NCBI RefSeq assembly: GCF_014041915.1
Contig: NZ_CP059472.1
Coordinates: 806,001 to 870,000 of the forward strand
Direction of reading: 5' to 3'
Length of the DNA stretch: 64,000 nt
Source of the DNA: Marnyiella aurantia
GTDB lineage: Bacteria > Bacteroidota > Bacteroidia > Flavobacteriales > Weeksellaceae
In this document: positions 44,107 through 53,223 of the stretch, piece by piece
Layout: each line of letters starts with the position of its first letter
How positions within the stretch are numbered: position 1 is the stretch's first letter
Position numbers and translations under genes: made by a program
The notes under the pieces: generated by a model
The model's database searches: none
What the model saw: the letters and a program-made list of their open reading frames with translations, nothing else
Told to the model about the DNA's origin: nothing

Positions 44107-45543
44107 TTAGGTAAATTCCTTTAATTCTACTTCGTTCTTATATCCGAACATGCCGCGGTCCTTTATAAGATCGGCTACGCCATCCGGTACCTGAACTTCC
44201 CAACCGCTTTCGTTTTCGGAAATCATCCGCAATATTTCGCGGGAATAGATCTCCGCATACTGCCGCTGATAAGTTTCAATATCCTTAATCCTGTTATTGT
44301 GTTTAAAGAACTTATAGAGCTGTTTCAGGTTTTCATTGACCCTAAGGTTATTGGAAGTCAGGATTTCATGGGTTTCAGGGTCTTTGTAAGGATATAGATA
44401 AACCGTCATATCGTTTCGGAAAAACTTGCCAAAGGCCTCCAGGATTCCTCCGGAAAGATTTTTGTAATAATTCTCGTCGAACACCATCAGAAGGTTGTTT
44501 ACACCCATTCCGATACCGATTTTAAGGCCGGTATATCCCGCAAAATAATTGATAAGCCTGTAATATTCTGAGAAGTTCGAAATAATGACTGTGTACCCCA
44601 GGTTCGCAAGCACATCTACCCTGTCCAGAAAGTCACGCTCGTCTATATCGCCATCACCTTTCAGGTTGGAGATTGTGATCTCAAAAAGAACTTCGGTCTC
44701 CTTCTCGGTACAGTCTGCATCTTCCATAAACATTTTCAGTCCGCTTTCGAACATGTCTATGTTTACCTTGGTTACAGGTCTGAAACTGCCACGTACCGCA
44801 AAGATATTCTTACGGTAAAGCAGATCTGCCGGCAGCATATTCTTTCCGCCAGGCGTAAAAATCACCGCGTCCGTCATACCGTTTTTCACCAGCTGCAGGC
44901 TCATCAGCCTGTTATCAACATAAGCGAATGCAGGTCCCATGAAGTCAATCATATCAATTTCAAGGTCGTCCAGTGCGATGTCATCATATAAAGAGGAGAT
45001 CAGCCGGCGTGGATTATCGTTATAAAAGAAAGCACCGTAAATAAGGTTTACACCTAAATTCCCAAGTGTTTCCTGCTGTAGAGTGGTATTATTTTCCTTA
45101 AATTTCACATGCAGAACCACTTCGCTGTAACCTTCATCCTCGTCACGCTGGAAGCGTACACCTACCCAGCCGTGCCCTTTAAGGGTTTTATCAAAATTAA
45201 TTGTGGTTACCGTATTGGCATAGGAAAAAAACCTTCTGCCGGGATTATCGTCACGCGAAAGCCGCTCTTCAATCAGTGAAACTTCGTACCGCAACATCTT
45301 TCTCAGCCTATGCTGTGTTACATAGCGGTTATGAGCTTCTTTACCGTAAATAGCATCTGAAAAATCCTTGTCATAGGCGGACATTGCCTTTGCGATCGTT
45401 TTGGAAGCGCCGCCGGCCCGGAAGAAGTGCCGTACAGTTTCCTGACCTGCACCTATTTCTGCAAAAGTCCCGTATATATTAGAATCCAGGTTAATGGCTA
45501 ATGCTTTCTGCTTTGGAGTTAGTTTTTGCTGGATTAAAGACAT
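44107..45543 (-). CDS. conserved hypothetical cytosolic protein
   Basis: 478-aa protein without signal peptide or membrane segments. It opens Q-Q-K-L-T-P-K-Q-K-A-L-A-I-N-L-D, with I-G-A-G-Q-E-T-V-R-H-F-F-R-A-G, a segment that looks highly conserved from memory of related flavobacterial proteins. I cannot assign a family with an established function. It probably heads a two-gene transcript with the GAF protein. A minus-strand -7 box CAAAATTA lies at 45557-45564. Confidence 0.7.
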   Translation of the reverse strand: MSLIQQKLTPKQKALAINLDSNIYGTFAEIGAGQETVRHFFRAGGASKTIAKAMSAYDKDFSDAIYGKEAHNRYVTQHRLRKMLRYEVSLIEERLSRDDNPGRRFFSYANTVTTINFDKTLKGHGWVGVRFQRDEDEGYSEVVLHVKFKENNTTLQQETLGNLGVNLIYGAFFYNDNPRRLISSLYDDIALDDLEIDMIDFMGPAFAYVDNRLMSLQLVKNGMTDAVIFTPGGKNMLPADLLYRKNIFAVRGSFRPVTKVNIDMFESGLKMFMEDADCTEKETEVLFEITISNLKGDGDIDERDFLDRVDVLANLGYTVIISNFSEYYRLINYFAGYTGLKIGIGMGVNNLLMVFDENYYKNLSGGILEAFGKFFRNDMTVYLYPYKDPETHEILTSNNLRVNENLKQLYKFFKHNNRIKDIETYQRQYAEIYSREILRMISENESGWEVQVPDGVADLIKDRGMFGYKNEVELKEFT

Positions 45544-45556
45544 TGTAATTTTTTTG

Positions 45557-45564
45557 CAAAATTA
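45557..45564 (-). promoter_or_regulatory. -7 promoter box
   Basis: TAATTTTG on the minus strand, 13 nt before the ATG at 45543. The rest of the 170-base gap to 45714 holds a 9-bp hairpin (ATCGCAGCA/TGCTGCGAT, about 45639-45671). Confidence 0.4.
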
Positions 45565-45714
45565 CGGATAATTAGGGCATTCTGCAAACCGCTAAGGCTT
45601 CACAGGCTTATAACCGTGACTTGCTAAACTCCCCAATCGCAGCAGGCACTGAGTTCTGTGATGCTGCGATATCCGTCAGCGGGCAGTAACAGTGAAACCA
45701 TATTGCTCGGGACT

Positions 45715-46713
45715 CTACTTGAGTTGCTTTTTGCCCTCGGGTTGAGACCGGTTCCAAAGCATATAAGCACCGGCTGCCAACAACCCTGACACCATAAGAA
45801 GTTTGGAAGTCCTGGATGGTGGCGGCAGCATGGTCTCACCATAAATACGGTGCGGTTCTGCAGAAGGGTTAAGGATATTTCCGTTGGTCCCACTGGTATC
45901 TTTCTTCATCATCAGACGCATAACGGCAGAACCTGTGTTAATTACCGTTTTTGGAAACATCCTGTACACTGTTTTAAAAAGAACAGATGACCAGTCCGTG
46001 TATACTTCCTTACGGGGATACTTGGCTGTCTGTACCATCGCGGCGGCAAGTTCGCGCGGATCAAACGAAATTGGCGGAATTTTGGAACTGAATCCTGAAT
46101 ATTTTGCCGAATGCATATTTCCGGTAGACCTCTGAATCGCTGGATACATGGCGCAAACATGAATATTCGGGAAATTGGACACTTCGCCCTGCAGACTTTC
46201 CACCATGCCGCGTACCCCATACTTAGACGCAGAGTATGCAGTTCCGTACGGTGCGGGCATCCAGCCACCAATTGAAATATTGTTAATCAGTACACCGTCC
46301 TGCTGCTTTTTAAATACGGGTATTACAGTATGCGCACCGTGCAGGTATCCCAGAAGATTGGTTTTGATAATCTGGTCTATGGCTTCTACCGGCATATCCT
46401 CCAGCATACCGGTGGCCATCACGCCGGCGTTATTTACCCAAACATCAATCCGGCCATTGAACTGAAGTGCTGTTTCAGCGAGCTGCTGAACCTGGGTGGC
46501 GACTGACACATCTGTAGGCACCGCCAGGGCCACGGCTCCAAGGTCACGGCAAAGTTGTGCTGTTTCGTCGAGTGCCTCGCGGCCACGTGCCGCCAATACT
46601 ATATTGCAGCCCTCGCGTGCGAATGCTTCCGCTGTTGCGCGGCCAACTCCGCTGCTGGCTCCTGTTATTACGACTGTTCTACCGTTTAAGGTTGAGGTGT
46701 AAGTATCTTTCAT
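45715..46713 (-). CDS. short-chain dehydrogenase/reductase with C-terminal membrane anchor
   Basis: 332-aa NAD(P)-dependent oxidoreductase. The SDR signatures are T-G-A-S-S-G-V-G (Rossmann loop), N-N-A-G-V and Y-S-A-S-K with the catalytic Tyr-Lys. After about residue 280 a linker leads to a hydrophobic helix (L-L-M-V-S-G-L-L-A-A-G-A-Y-M-L-W) and a short basic tail, so it may be anchored in the membrane. The ATG at 46713 is the start; the open frame continues upstream only as an artefact over the preceding gene. It is the last gene of a four-gene redox operon. Confidence 0.88.
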   Translation of the reverse strand: MKDTYTSTLNGRTVVITGASSGVGRATAEAFAREGCNIVLAARGREALDETAQLCRDLGAVALAVPTDVSVATQVQQLAETALQFNGRIDVWVNNAGVMATGMLEDMPVEAIDQIIKTNLLGYLHGAHTVIPVFKKQQDGVLINNISIGGWMPAPYGTAYSASKYGVRGMVESLQGEVSNFPNIHVCAMYPAIQRSTGNMHSAKYSGFSSKIPPISFDPRELAAAMVQTAKYPRKEVYTDWSSVLFKTVYRMFPKTVINTGSAVMRLMMKKDTSGTNGNILNPSAEPHRIYGETMLPPPSRTSKLLMVSGLLAAGAYMLWNRSQPEGKKQLK

Positions 46714-46723
46714 AAGTTTAATT

Positions 46724-47569
46724 TTACGTACGTTGACGGTCAGGCCATAAATCCGGCCTTTCGCCGCTGAATCCTTTTTGGGGTATCGCACTGATATGGG
46801 ACATATCTTCGGCACTGAGTTCAAAATCAAAAATGTCAATATTCTCTTTGATACGGTTACTGTTGGCCGACTTTGGAATTGGGATGATATTCTGCTGCAC
46901 GGTCCAGCGCAATATAATCTGGGAAACGCTTTTACCATATTTGGACGCCACCACGTTTAAAACCTCATCTTCAGCGAGCCGTCCGCGCGCCAGCGGTGAC
47001 CAGGCCTGAACCGTAATATTATGCTGCCTGCATAGTTCAATAATTATACGCTGTTGGTAACCGGGATGAAATTCCAATTGATTTACGGCGGGTACCACGC
47101 GTGCCCTCTTCAAAAGCTTTTCCAGATGCTCCGGCCAGAAATTACTTACTCCGATAGATTTTATCAGGCCCTCCTGCTGTAAGTCTTCGAGTGCGCACCA
47201 CGTTTCTGAATTTACGTCTGCCCAATCATCAAAATTCCTGGAGTTCGCCGGCCAGTGGATGAGATAAAGATCCAAATAATCCAGAGAAAGTCGTTTTAAT
47301 GAAGCTTCAAAGGCTTTTTTTGCTGCGTTATATCCCAAATCTGTACGCCATACTTTTGAGGTAACGAAAAGATTACCGCGGTTCACTCCGGAGGACTCTA
47401 AGCCCTGCCCTACTTCCGTTTCATTGCCATAGACCGATGCAGTGTCTATAAGCCTGTATCCGCACTCAACCGCCGTGCGCACTGCCTCAGCTGTACTTTC
47501 TGCTTTGTAGGTTCCGAATCCGACAGGTGGCAGCAATAAACCGTCGTTCAGCCTTATACTCTCTGTCAT
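46724..47569 (-). CDS. aldo/keto reductase
   Basis: 281-aa NADPH-dependent (alpha/beta)8 reductase of aldehydes and ketones. G-F-G-T-Y-K, D-T-A-S-V-Y-G-N-E with Asp/Tyr, the catalytic Lys in V-T-S-K-V-W, His in L-I-H-W-P, and I-G-V-S-N-F mark the AKR family. It starts 9 nt after the small gene and ends 10 nt before the SDR gene. The operon context suggests detoxification of reactive carbonyls. Confidence 0.92.
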   Translation of the reverse strand: MTESIRLNDGLLLPPVGFGTYKAESTAEAVRTAVECGYRLIDTASVYGNETEVGQGLESSGVNRGNLFVTSKVWRTDLGYNAAKKAFEASLKRLSLDYLDLYLIHWPANSRNFDDWADVNSETWCALEDLQQEGLIKSIGVSNFWPEHLEKLLKRARVVPAVNQLEFHPGYQQRIIIELCRQHNITVQAWSPLARGRLAEDEVLNVVASKYGKSVSQIILRWTVQQNIIPIPKSANSNRIKENIDIFDFELSAEDMSHISAIPQKGFSGERPDLWPDRQRT

Positions 47570-47578
47570 TTGTCGGAA

Positions 47579-47809
47579 TTAAAAACCCATAATTACCACG
47601 CGGATCTGATCCGGTGCGCCGCTGGCGGTTGTAATTCTTACAGAATTCTCATCTACAATTGTAATTCCGCTGTTTAATTCATTGCCGGTGGCCACATTAT
47701 ACAATGCTACAATAATGTCGGTTGTGCCCAAATTATGGTTTATTGTGGTACTCTCACCCGGAATTGTTGTGCACGTACCCCGCGGTGTCTTTATTTCTGA
47801 ATTTTCCAT
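47579..47809 (-). CDS. 76-aa phage tail-fibre-like domain protein
   Basis: 76-aa beta-rich protein. T-T-I-N-H-N-L-G-T-T-D-I-I-V-A-L-Y followed by A-T-G-N-E, D-E-N-S-V-R-I-T and R-V-V-I-M-G resembles the small beta domain seen at the ends of phage tail fibres and similar structural proteins (H-N-L-G-T, then D-V-x-V, ending V-V-I-x-G). No signal peptide. It sits between the FAD/Rieske and aldo/keto reductase genes with 9-nt gaps on both sides, so it is translated with them. Its role is unclear. Confidence 0.6.
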   Translation of the reverse strand: MENSEIKTPRGTCTTIPGESTTINHNLGTTDIIVALYNVATGNELNSGITIVDENSVRITTASGAPDQIRVVIMGF

Positions 47810-47818
47810 AGTTCTATT

Positions 47819-49324
47819 TTATAACTGTTTAAGGCCTTGCTGCGCAGGAATCGTAAGTACGGCTCCTTCTGTATCAAAGCGGGAACCATGGCAGGGACAG
47901 TCCCAGCTTTTTTCAGTCTTATTGAATTTAACAACACATCCCATATGCGGACAATGGGCATCCAGAAGCTTAACAGCCCCCAAATCGTCCCGGAAAGCAG
48001 CAACTTTCTTACCGTTATAATCAATGACCTGTCCATCCCCTTTCTCAATACCATCAAGTTCGGCCTTTTTATCACTTGTAAACTGGTCCTTTACCAAATG
48101 GAATACAGCATCTATATTCTCCTTTACAAATTCCTTGGCACTGGCCGCTATTTCTATACGTGAAGGTGAAACAATATCAGCAAGTTCATTATCCTTGCCT
48201 TCTATAAGATCGGCCAGAACGGTTCCGGCAAGTGTGCTCCACGTCATACCGTTACCATTATAGCCTGTAGCCACATATACATGATCATCCCCAGGCATTT
48301 TGCCAATATAGGGAAGCCCATCAGCCGGGGCGTAAAACTGAGAAGACCAGGTTGCTGAGATTTCAGAGACCTTGAAATGTTCCCGCGTATACTCTACAAG
48401 CTGTGCCATGGGTTTTTCAGTATCCTCTTCATGACCCGTTTTGTGGTCGAAACCGCCCACTATTATATAAGATTCATGTCCGATCTTATGATAGCGCATA
48501 TAGTGGTAAGGATCATAAAGATCAGCGGCCTGTGCGAACTCCGTGACCTCATAAGGAAGTTTGGCAGCCAGCGCATAACTCCGGTAAGGTGCACAAAGAG
48601 CATTGAAACGGTTAATTCCAGGAGGAATATGAGTAGCCCAAATCAGATCCTCTGCCATAAAGCTAAGTCCGCCGGATGTTGTTATTTTCAATTTATCTTC
48701 AGCAACAGAATAATCGGTAACCAGATATCCAGTGAGCAACTTACCGCCCAGTTCCTGAAATGCCTTCGCCAGACCTTCAATATATCTCAGCGGGTGAAAC
48801 TGCGCCTGTCCCTTAATCTCAATAGCTTTACGGAAGGGCACAGTAAATGGAACAGTATCGACTTCCATTGTCGGAATATCCAGCGCATCATGAGCTTTCG
48901 CAATATTCTCCAACTGCCTGTCCTGCTTTTTCTCGGCACTGAAAAGATAAAAGCTGCATTCCTCATATTCACAGTCTATACCGTAACGGTCTATATTGTT
49001 TTTAATGATGCCCGAGACACGGCTGGCGTTATCTGCTATCGTTTGGGCGCGGTCTTCTCCAAATTTGCTGATTATCCGGTCATAGGATTCATCAAAAAAA
49101 TTATTGATATGTGCGGTGGTTCCGCCAGTGGTCCCAAAACCGATATTGTTCTGCTCCAGCACCAAACAGTTTTTCCCCCGCTGCTGAAGTTCCAGTGCCA
49201 GCGTGAGTCCTGTAATACCTGCACCTACAATTACAGCATCAAAGAATTCCTGTTCTACTGGTGAATTTTCGTGGATATGAAGTCCGTTTACCCAAAGGCT
49301 TTTGTTACGACCGTCTCTTTTCAT
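47819..49324 (-). CDS. FAD-dependent oxidoreductase with C-terminal Rieske domain
   Basis: 501-aa fusion. A DAO-type FAD domain opens V-I-V-G-A-G-I-T-G-L-T-L-A with a distal Y-V-A-T-G-Y-N-G-N-G-M; a Rieske [2Fe-2S] domain (about 425-501) has C-P-H-M-G-C and C-P-C-H-G-S-R-F, giving the usual C-x-H and C-x2-H ligands. Similar fusions occur in glycine-oxidase-like proteins of uncertain substrate. It is the first gene of the redox operon and divergent from cinA-like. Confidence 0.88.
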   Translation of the reverse strand: MKRDGRNKSLWVNGLHIHENSPVEQEFFDAVIVGAGITGLTLALELQQRGKNCLVLEQNNIGFGTTGGTTAHINNFFDESYDRIISKFGEDRAQTIADNASRVSGIIKNNIDRYGIDCEYEECSFYLFSAEKKQDRQLENIAKAHDALDIPTMEVDTVPFTVPFRKAIEIKGQAQFHPLRYIEGLAKAFQELGGKLLTGYLVTDYSVAEDKLKITTSGGLSFMAEDLIWATHIPPGINRFNALCAPYRSYALAAKLPYEVTEFAQAADLYDPYHYMRYHKIGHESYIIVGGFDHKTGHEEDTEKPMAQLVEYTREHFKVSEISATWSSQFYAPADGLPYIGKMPGDDHVYVATGYNGNGMTWSTLAGTVLADLIEGKDNELADIVSPSRIEIAASAKEFVKENIDAVFHLVKDQFTSDKKAELDGIEKGDGQVIDYNGKKVAAFRDDLGAVKLLDAHCPHMGCVVKFNKTEKSWDCPCHGSRFDTEGAVLTIPAQQGLKQL

Positions 49325-49410
49325 TTGGAATTATTTTTGTTGATGACTTGCGCGTTCACTTTGGAGTGAGCGTAGCTTGATTGAGTTAAAATTTTAATTA
49401 TGCTTTTCGT

Positions 49411-49911
49411 ATGGAAAACGACCTTACTGACAACAAGAATCTTGCCCAACTGAGTGAGCAGATGTTAAAAAAAAAGTTAACATTGGCAGTCGCCGAAAGC
49501 TGTACTGCCGGACTAATTCAGAATGTTATTTCGCAGGCGGAAAACGCCATGGGTTTCTTCCAGGGTGGCATAACGGCTTATAACAGTGCACAAAAGGCCA
49601 TCCATTTGCAGGTGAATCCTATAGCTGCAGAGGCATGCAATGCCGTTTCAAAACAGATTGCAGAACAAATGGCGATAGCCGTCTCATCAAAATTCAATTC
49701 GGAAATTGGCCTGTCCATCACAGGCTACGCACGTACGGTACCCGAAGAGGGAATCGATTCCTGTTTTGCCTATATAGCCATAGCTGCCGGTGAAGAAATT
49801 TTGCTTTCCAAAAAAATAACCGGAAAGACTGGAGCTACCTTAGCTGATAACCAGCAAATCTACACTGAAAAACTCCTCCACAATCTGATTAGTATTCTAA
49901 ATAAAATGTAA
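49411..49911 (+). CDS. CinA-like nicotinamide-nucleotide amidase
   Basis: 166-aa stand-alone CinA C-terminal domain (PncC), which deamidates NMN to NaMN in pyridine-nucleotide recycling. A-E-S-C-T-A-G-L-I with the catalytic Ser, G-G-I-T-A-Y-N, and S-I-T-G-Y-A are present. The usual G-P-G after S-I-T-G is A-R-T here. The length is typical for stand-alone PncC. Confidence 0.82.
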   Translation: MENDLTDNKNLAQLSEQMLKKKLTLAVAESCTAGLIQNVISQAENAMGFFQGGITAYNSAQKAIHLQVNPIAAEACNAVSKQIAEQMAIAVSSKFNSEIGLSITGYARTVPEEGIDSCFAYIAIAAGEEILLSKKITGKTGATLADNQQIYTEKLLHNLISILNKM

Positions 49912-49951
49912 AGGTGGTGGCAAAGTGATTCGTGAACAGGCTCTTTTTCTA

Positions 49952-49959
49952 TACATTTG
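49952..49959 (+). promoter_or_regulatory. -7 promoter box of the PhnP-like gene
   Basis: TACATTTG fits TAnnTTTG; a TTG start at 49957 would lie inside it, so the ATG at 49981 is used. Confidence 0.45.
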
Positions 49960-49980
49960 TGCACCACGCATGAGTTGAAT

Positions 49981-50748
49981 ATGATGACACTTAAATTTTT
50001 AGGCACAGGGACATCCCAGGGCATTCCGGTAATTGGATGTAAATGTGAAGTATGCACTTCTGACAACCCAAAAAACAGGCGCTTCCGCTCATCTGCAATG
50101 ATAACTTCGGAAAGCGGCCGAAAAATACTGATTGACTGCGGGCCCGACTTCCGGCAACAGATGATTCTGAACAATGAAGACCATTTGGATGCTATCCTGC
50201 TGACTCATGAACACAACGACCATGTTATTGGCCTGGACGATGTACGTCCGCTGATTTTTCGCAACAGGACTGACATGCCTTTGTACTGTCAAAAACGTGT
50301 GGCGGAGGAAGTAAAGAGCCGATTTCCCTATGCCTTTGCTGAAGTCAGATATCCGGGGGCTCCATCTTTTGAACTGCACGAAATTAACAGTGACTTTTCC
50401 CTGTTTGATGTGGATATAAAACCTGTTCACGTTTTGCATCATAAACTGGAGATAGTCGGTTTCAAAATAAAGAATCTTGCCTATATAACTGATGCAAGTT
50501 ATATAAGTCCCCAAGAAAAGGAAAATCTCATGAATCTTGATTTCCTCATCCTGAACTGCATCAGAAAAACAGAACCTCACCCGGCCCATTTCATTCTGGA
50601 AGACATTCGTACACTCCACAGTGAACTGAAACCCCGTAATCTATACCTTACTCATATAAGCCACATGTTTGGACTGCATGATGTGGAGGAAGCGCTTCTG
50701 CCGGACGGCATTCATCTCGCAACAGACGGCCTTGTGCTGGAATTTTAG
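49981..50748 (+). CDS. MBL-fold phosphodiesterase, PhnP-like
   Basis: 255-aa metallo-beta-lactamase-fold hydrolase. L-G-T-G-T-S-Q-G-I-P-V-I-G-C with C-x-C-x2-C (zinc-structural cysteines), D-C-G-P-D-F-R, T-H-E-H-N-D-H-V-I-G, and late L-T-H-I-S-H-M match PhnP-type cyclic-phosphodiesterases. No phosphonate genes are nearby, so it is probably a general phosphodiesterase. Two adjacent ATGs, 49981 and 49984, could start it. Confidence 0.85.
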   Translation: MMTLKFLGTGTSQGIPVIGCKCEVCTSDNPKNRRFRSSAMITSESGRKILIDCGPDFRQQMILNNEDHLDAILLTHEHNDHVIGLDDVRPLIFRNRTDMPLYCQKRVAEEVKSRFPYAFAEVRYPGAPSFELHEINSDFSLFDVDIKPVHVLHHKLEIVGFKIKNLAYITDASYISPQEKENLMNLDFLILNCIRKTEPHPAHFILEDIRTLHSELKPRNLYLTHISHMFGLHDVEEALLPDGIHLATDGLVLEF

Positions 50749-50791
50749 CACAAATTGCAGTAATTAAATTTTAAGGATTTAATTTTTATCT

Positions 50792-50799
50792 TATATTTG
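50792..50799 (+). promoter_or_regulatory. -7 promoter box of tRNA-Leu
   Basis: TATATTTG fits TAnnTTTG, 14 nt before the tRNA 5' end. Confidence 0.5.
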
Positions 50800-50813
50800 C
50801 ACACCAAATTGAT

Positions 50814-50895
50814 GCCCAGCTGGCGGAATTGGTAGACGCGCTAGACTCAAACTCTAGTACCGCAAGGTGTGCCGGTTCGATTCCGGCGCTGGGTA
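50814..50895 (+). tRNA. tRNA-Leu (anticodon CAA)
   Basis: 82-nt class II tRNA. The acceptor stem is GCCCAGC with GCTGGGT (one G-U), the anticodon stem-loop is CTAGA-CTCAAAC-TCTAG with CAA, a long variable arm follows, and the T-stem is GCCGG-TTCGATT-CCGGC. The discriminator base is A; the CCA end is not encoded. Confidence 0.93.
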
Positions 50896-50896
50896 C

Positions 50897-50928
50897 AAAA
50901 AAGCAATCTGTTTACAGGTTGCTTTTTT
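50897..50928 (+). terminator. terminator after tRNA-Leu
   Basis: AAAAAAGCAATCTG pairs with CAGGTTGCTTTTTT around TTTA (one G-U), giving a U-tract at the base. Nothing else is seen to 51250. Confidence 0.75.
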
Positions 50929-51250
50929 TATGTATCTGCTAAGTATCTGTCAATTCACTGACAGTTAAAATATTACCCTTTTTTTTGCTGAACTTACGAT
51001 AAAATAGTCATTTTCAATGTGAAAAATGCAGTTATCAGGCTGATATCCGTCATACTGACATTCGTCATATTTAAAACTTCCACAATCTTTCTGCGATACA
51101 GTTGCGAATAGAACTCCAACAGGGGATTAAATTTACCTATTTCACAGTTTTTACCGGCTAAAATTGAATCTAATTTAATTTATTAAGAGTATTTGATATT
51201 AATCATGTAAGAAAAAGTAACTGTAAATGAAGAATTGCAAATTATCGCTG

Positions 51251-51258
51251 TACATTTG
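51251..51258 (+). promoter_or_regulatory. -7 promoter box of the YceI-porin operon
   Basis: TACATTTG fits TAnnTTTG, 45 nt before the ATG at 51304. Confidence 0.45.
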
Positions 51259-51303
51259 TATAAGAAAATTGAAACAGAGAATAACAATTTAATATTAGAT
51301 ATC

Positions 51304-51834
51304 ATGAAAAATTTAGCAACAATCAAACTCCTCGTTTTAGCCTTCGGACTAATCACCGGATTGGTAAACGCTCAGGCAATCACAGGAAAGAGTGTAAAAG
51401 TCAGTGTAGACGGAACTTCCCCTATGCATGACTGGACAATGACCTCTAATACTGCTACCTTCAGCGGAAATGTAAGCGGAAACACCATTACTAACGTAAA
51501 ATTTGTAATGCCCGCAAAAAACCTGAAAAGTACCAAAGGAAAGATGATGGATAACAAGGCTTATGATGCACTTCAGGCTTCCAAACATCCCAACATCACC
51601 TTTACCGCAACTTCAATGAATATCGGAAAAGGGGCTGTAACCGGAAAAATGACAATTGCAGGGGTAACCAAAAACGCTTCTATTCCTGTAACAGTAGTTA
51701 AAAACGGTGCTTCCTACACCATAACCGGTACGGAGAAGATGAACCTTTCTGATTACGGTATGGACAGACCGGGATTCATGGGAGTAAAAACAGGAGATGC
51801 AATTACAGTTACTGTAAACATTACTGCCAACTAG
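51304..51834 (+). CDS. YceI-family periplasmic protein
   Basis: 176-aa exported protein. Signal peptide M-K-N-L-A-T-I-K-L-L to V-N-A-Q. The YceI fold is shown by P-M-H-D-W-T-M-T, A-S-K-H-P-N-I-T-F and M-T-I-A-G-V-T-K. The ATG at 51304 starts the signal peptide and lies after a -7 box. It precedes a porin-like gene by 30 nt and is similar in type to the third gene of the trio. Confidence 0.85.
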   Translation: MKNLATIKLLVLAFGLITGLVNAQAITGKSVKVSVDGTSPMHDWTMTSNTATFSGNVSGNTITNVKFVMPAKNLKSTKGKMMDNKAYDALQASKHPNITFTATSMNIGKGAVTGKMTIAGVTKNASIPVTVVKNGASYTITGTEKMNLSDYGMDRPGFMGVKTGDAITVTVNITAN

Positions 51835-51864
51835 TCAATTAATAAACATTAAAATATCAGCAAA

Positions 51865-53199
51865 ATGAGAACTTCAGTTTTAAAAACATCAGTATTAGCC
51901 TTACTCATGTCAGGCGGAGCGTTAATCGCTCAGGAAGATACCAGCACTTCAATGCGTGATTATCTGGCACCGGAAAAAGCCCAGCGTAACGTATTTGAAG
52001 ACCCAAAAGGAACTTCACCTGCCTACGACGGCGTTAAAGTTTCTGTAGGCGGCGATTTCGCACTTCAGTTCCAGGCTCTGGATCACAGTACCAACGCACC
52101 TTCTTTGGGTAATGTGGGAACTACAGCTGTTCCAAACACACTTCAGGTAATGGGCAGCGACTTCAACCTGCCAACAGCTAATCTGGATATCAACGCTTAT
52201 CTTGGAAAAGGGATTAAAATGCACCTCAGAACTTATCTTTCTGCACGCCACCACAACGAAGCGTGGGTAAAAGGAGGATACATTCAGGTAGATGACCTGG
52301 ATTTCATTTCCGAAGGTTTTGCGGCAAACATTATGAAGCACGCCAGAGTAAAGGTGGGTATGGACGAAATAAACTACGGTGATTACCATTTCAGAAGAAC
52401 TGATAATGCTGAAGCCATTAACAACCCGTTCGTAGGAAACTTCATCATGGACAATTTCTCTACGGAAGCTTTTGGTGAAGGTTACTTATTATACAATAAC
52501 TTCATTGGTATGCTTGGGGTTTCCAACGGTAAACTGAACCAAACAGCCGTAAAAGGAACCAACTCCAACTCTCCTTCAGTTTATGCAAAGATTGGTTGGG
52601 ACAAGCAGGTAAGCACCGACCTTAGAGTGAGACTTACAGGATCCTTCATCCAGACCAACGGACTTAGCACAGGTGGCTACCTTTACAGCTCCGACCGTGC
52701 AGGATCAAGATATTACTACACCCTGCTTACCCAGAACGACCTTATGGGAACCAACAACTACGCAACTGGACGTTTCAACCCGGGATTCAAAAAAATGAAA
52801 GCGGTACAGATCAACCCGTTCGTTAAGTACCAGGGACTGGAATTCTTCGGAGCTTTTGAACACGTAACAGGAAACAAAGCCAGCGGGATGACCATGAGAC
52901 CAACTGATGGCGACTACACGCAGCTTGCAGCAGAATTACTTTACAGATTTGGCGGCAAGGAGCAGTTCTACGTAGGTGGCCGCTACAATACCATCAGCGG
53001 TAAGGACGACGACGTTTCCGACGAAAGAAAGATTGACCGGTTCAACATTGGCGGTGGTTATTTCATGACGAAAAACATCCTGGCAAAGGTAGAGTACGTT
53101 CAGCAAAACTATAACGACAGCGCAGTTTGGGGTGCAACAAGCGCACTAAGAGGCGGCGAATTCAAAGGACTGATGGTTGAAGCGACCATAGGTTTCTAA
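51865..53199 (+). CDS. porin-like outer-membrane protein
   Basis: 444-aa protein with signal peptide M-R-T-S-V-L-K-T-S to I-A-Q. The body is a long beta-barrel pattern (V-S-V-G-G-D-F-A-L-Q-F-Q, L-D-I-N-A-Y-L-G-K-G-I-K-M) that ends in a terminal Phe after V-E-A-T-I-G-F, the classic outer-membrane assembly signal. It resembles the phosphate/carbohydrate-selective porin group loosely. Substrate unknown. Co-transcribed with the YceI genes on both sides. Confidence 0.75.
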   Translation: MRTSVLKTSVLALLMSGGALIAQEDTSTSMRDYLAPEKAQRNVFEDPKGTSPAYDGVKVSVGGDFALQFQALDHSTNAPSLGNVGTTAVPNTLQVMGSDFNLPTANLDINAYLGKGIKMHLRTYLSARHHNEAWVKGGYIQVDDLDFISEGFAANIMKHARVKVGMDEINYGDYHFRRTDNAEAINNPFVGNFIMDNFSTEAFGEGYLLYNNFIGMLGVSNGKLNQTAVKGTNSNSPSVYAKIGWDKQVSTDLRVRLTGSFIQTNGLSTGGYLYSSDRAGSRYYYTLLTQNDLMGTNNYATGRFNPGFKKMKAVQINPFVKYQGLEFFGAFEHVTGNKASGMTMRPTDGDYTQLAAELLYRFGGKEQFYVGGRYNTISGKDDDVSDERKIDRFNIGGGYFMTKNILAKVEYVQQNYNDSAVWGATSALRGGEFKGLMVEATIGF

Positions 53200-53223
53200 T
53201 ATTAAATTCAATTTTCAGTGAAG

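Noticed and set aside
45639..45671. Terminator after the redox operon
   Set aside because: The 9-bp hairpin lies upstream of the SDR stop in transcription terms only by loose distance and has no T-run on the minus strand.
46714..46938. N-terminal extension of the SDR gene
   Set aside because: It overlaps the aldo/keto reductase gene in another frame; the ATG at 46713 gives a normal SDR N-terminus.
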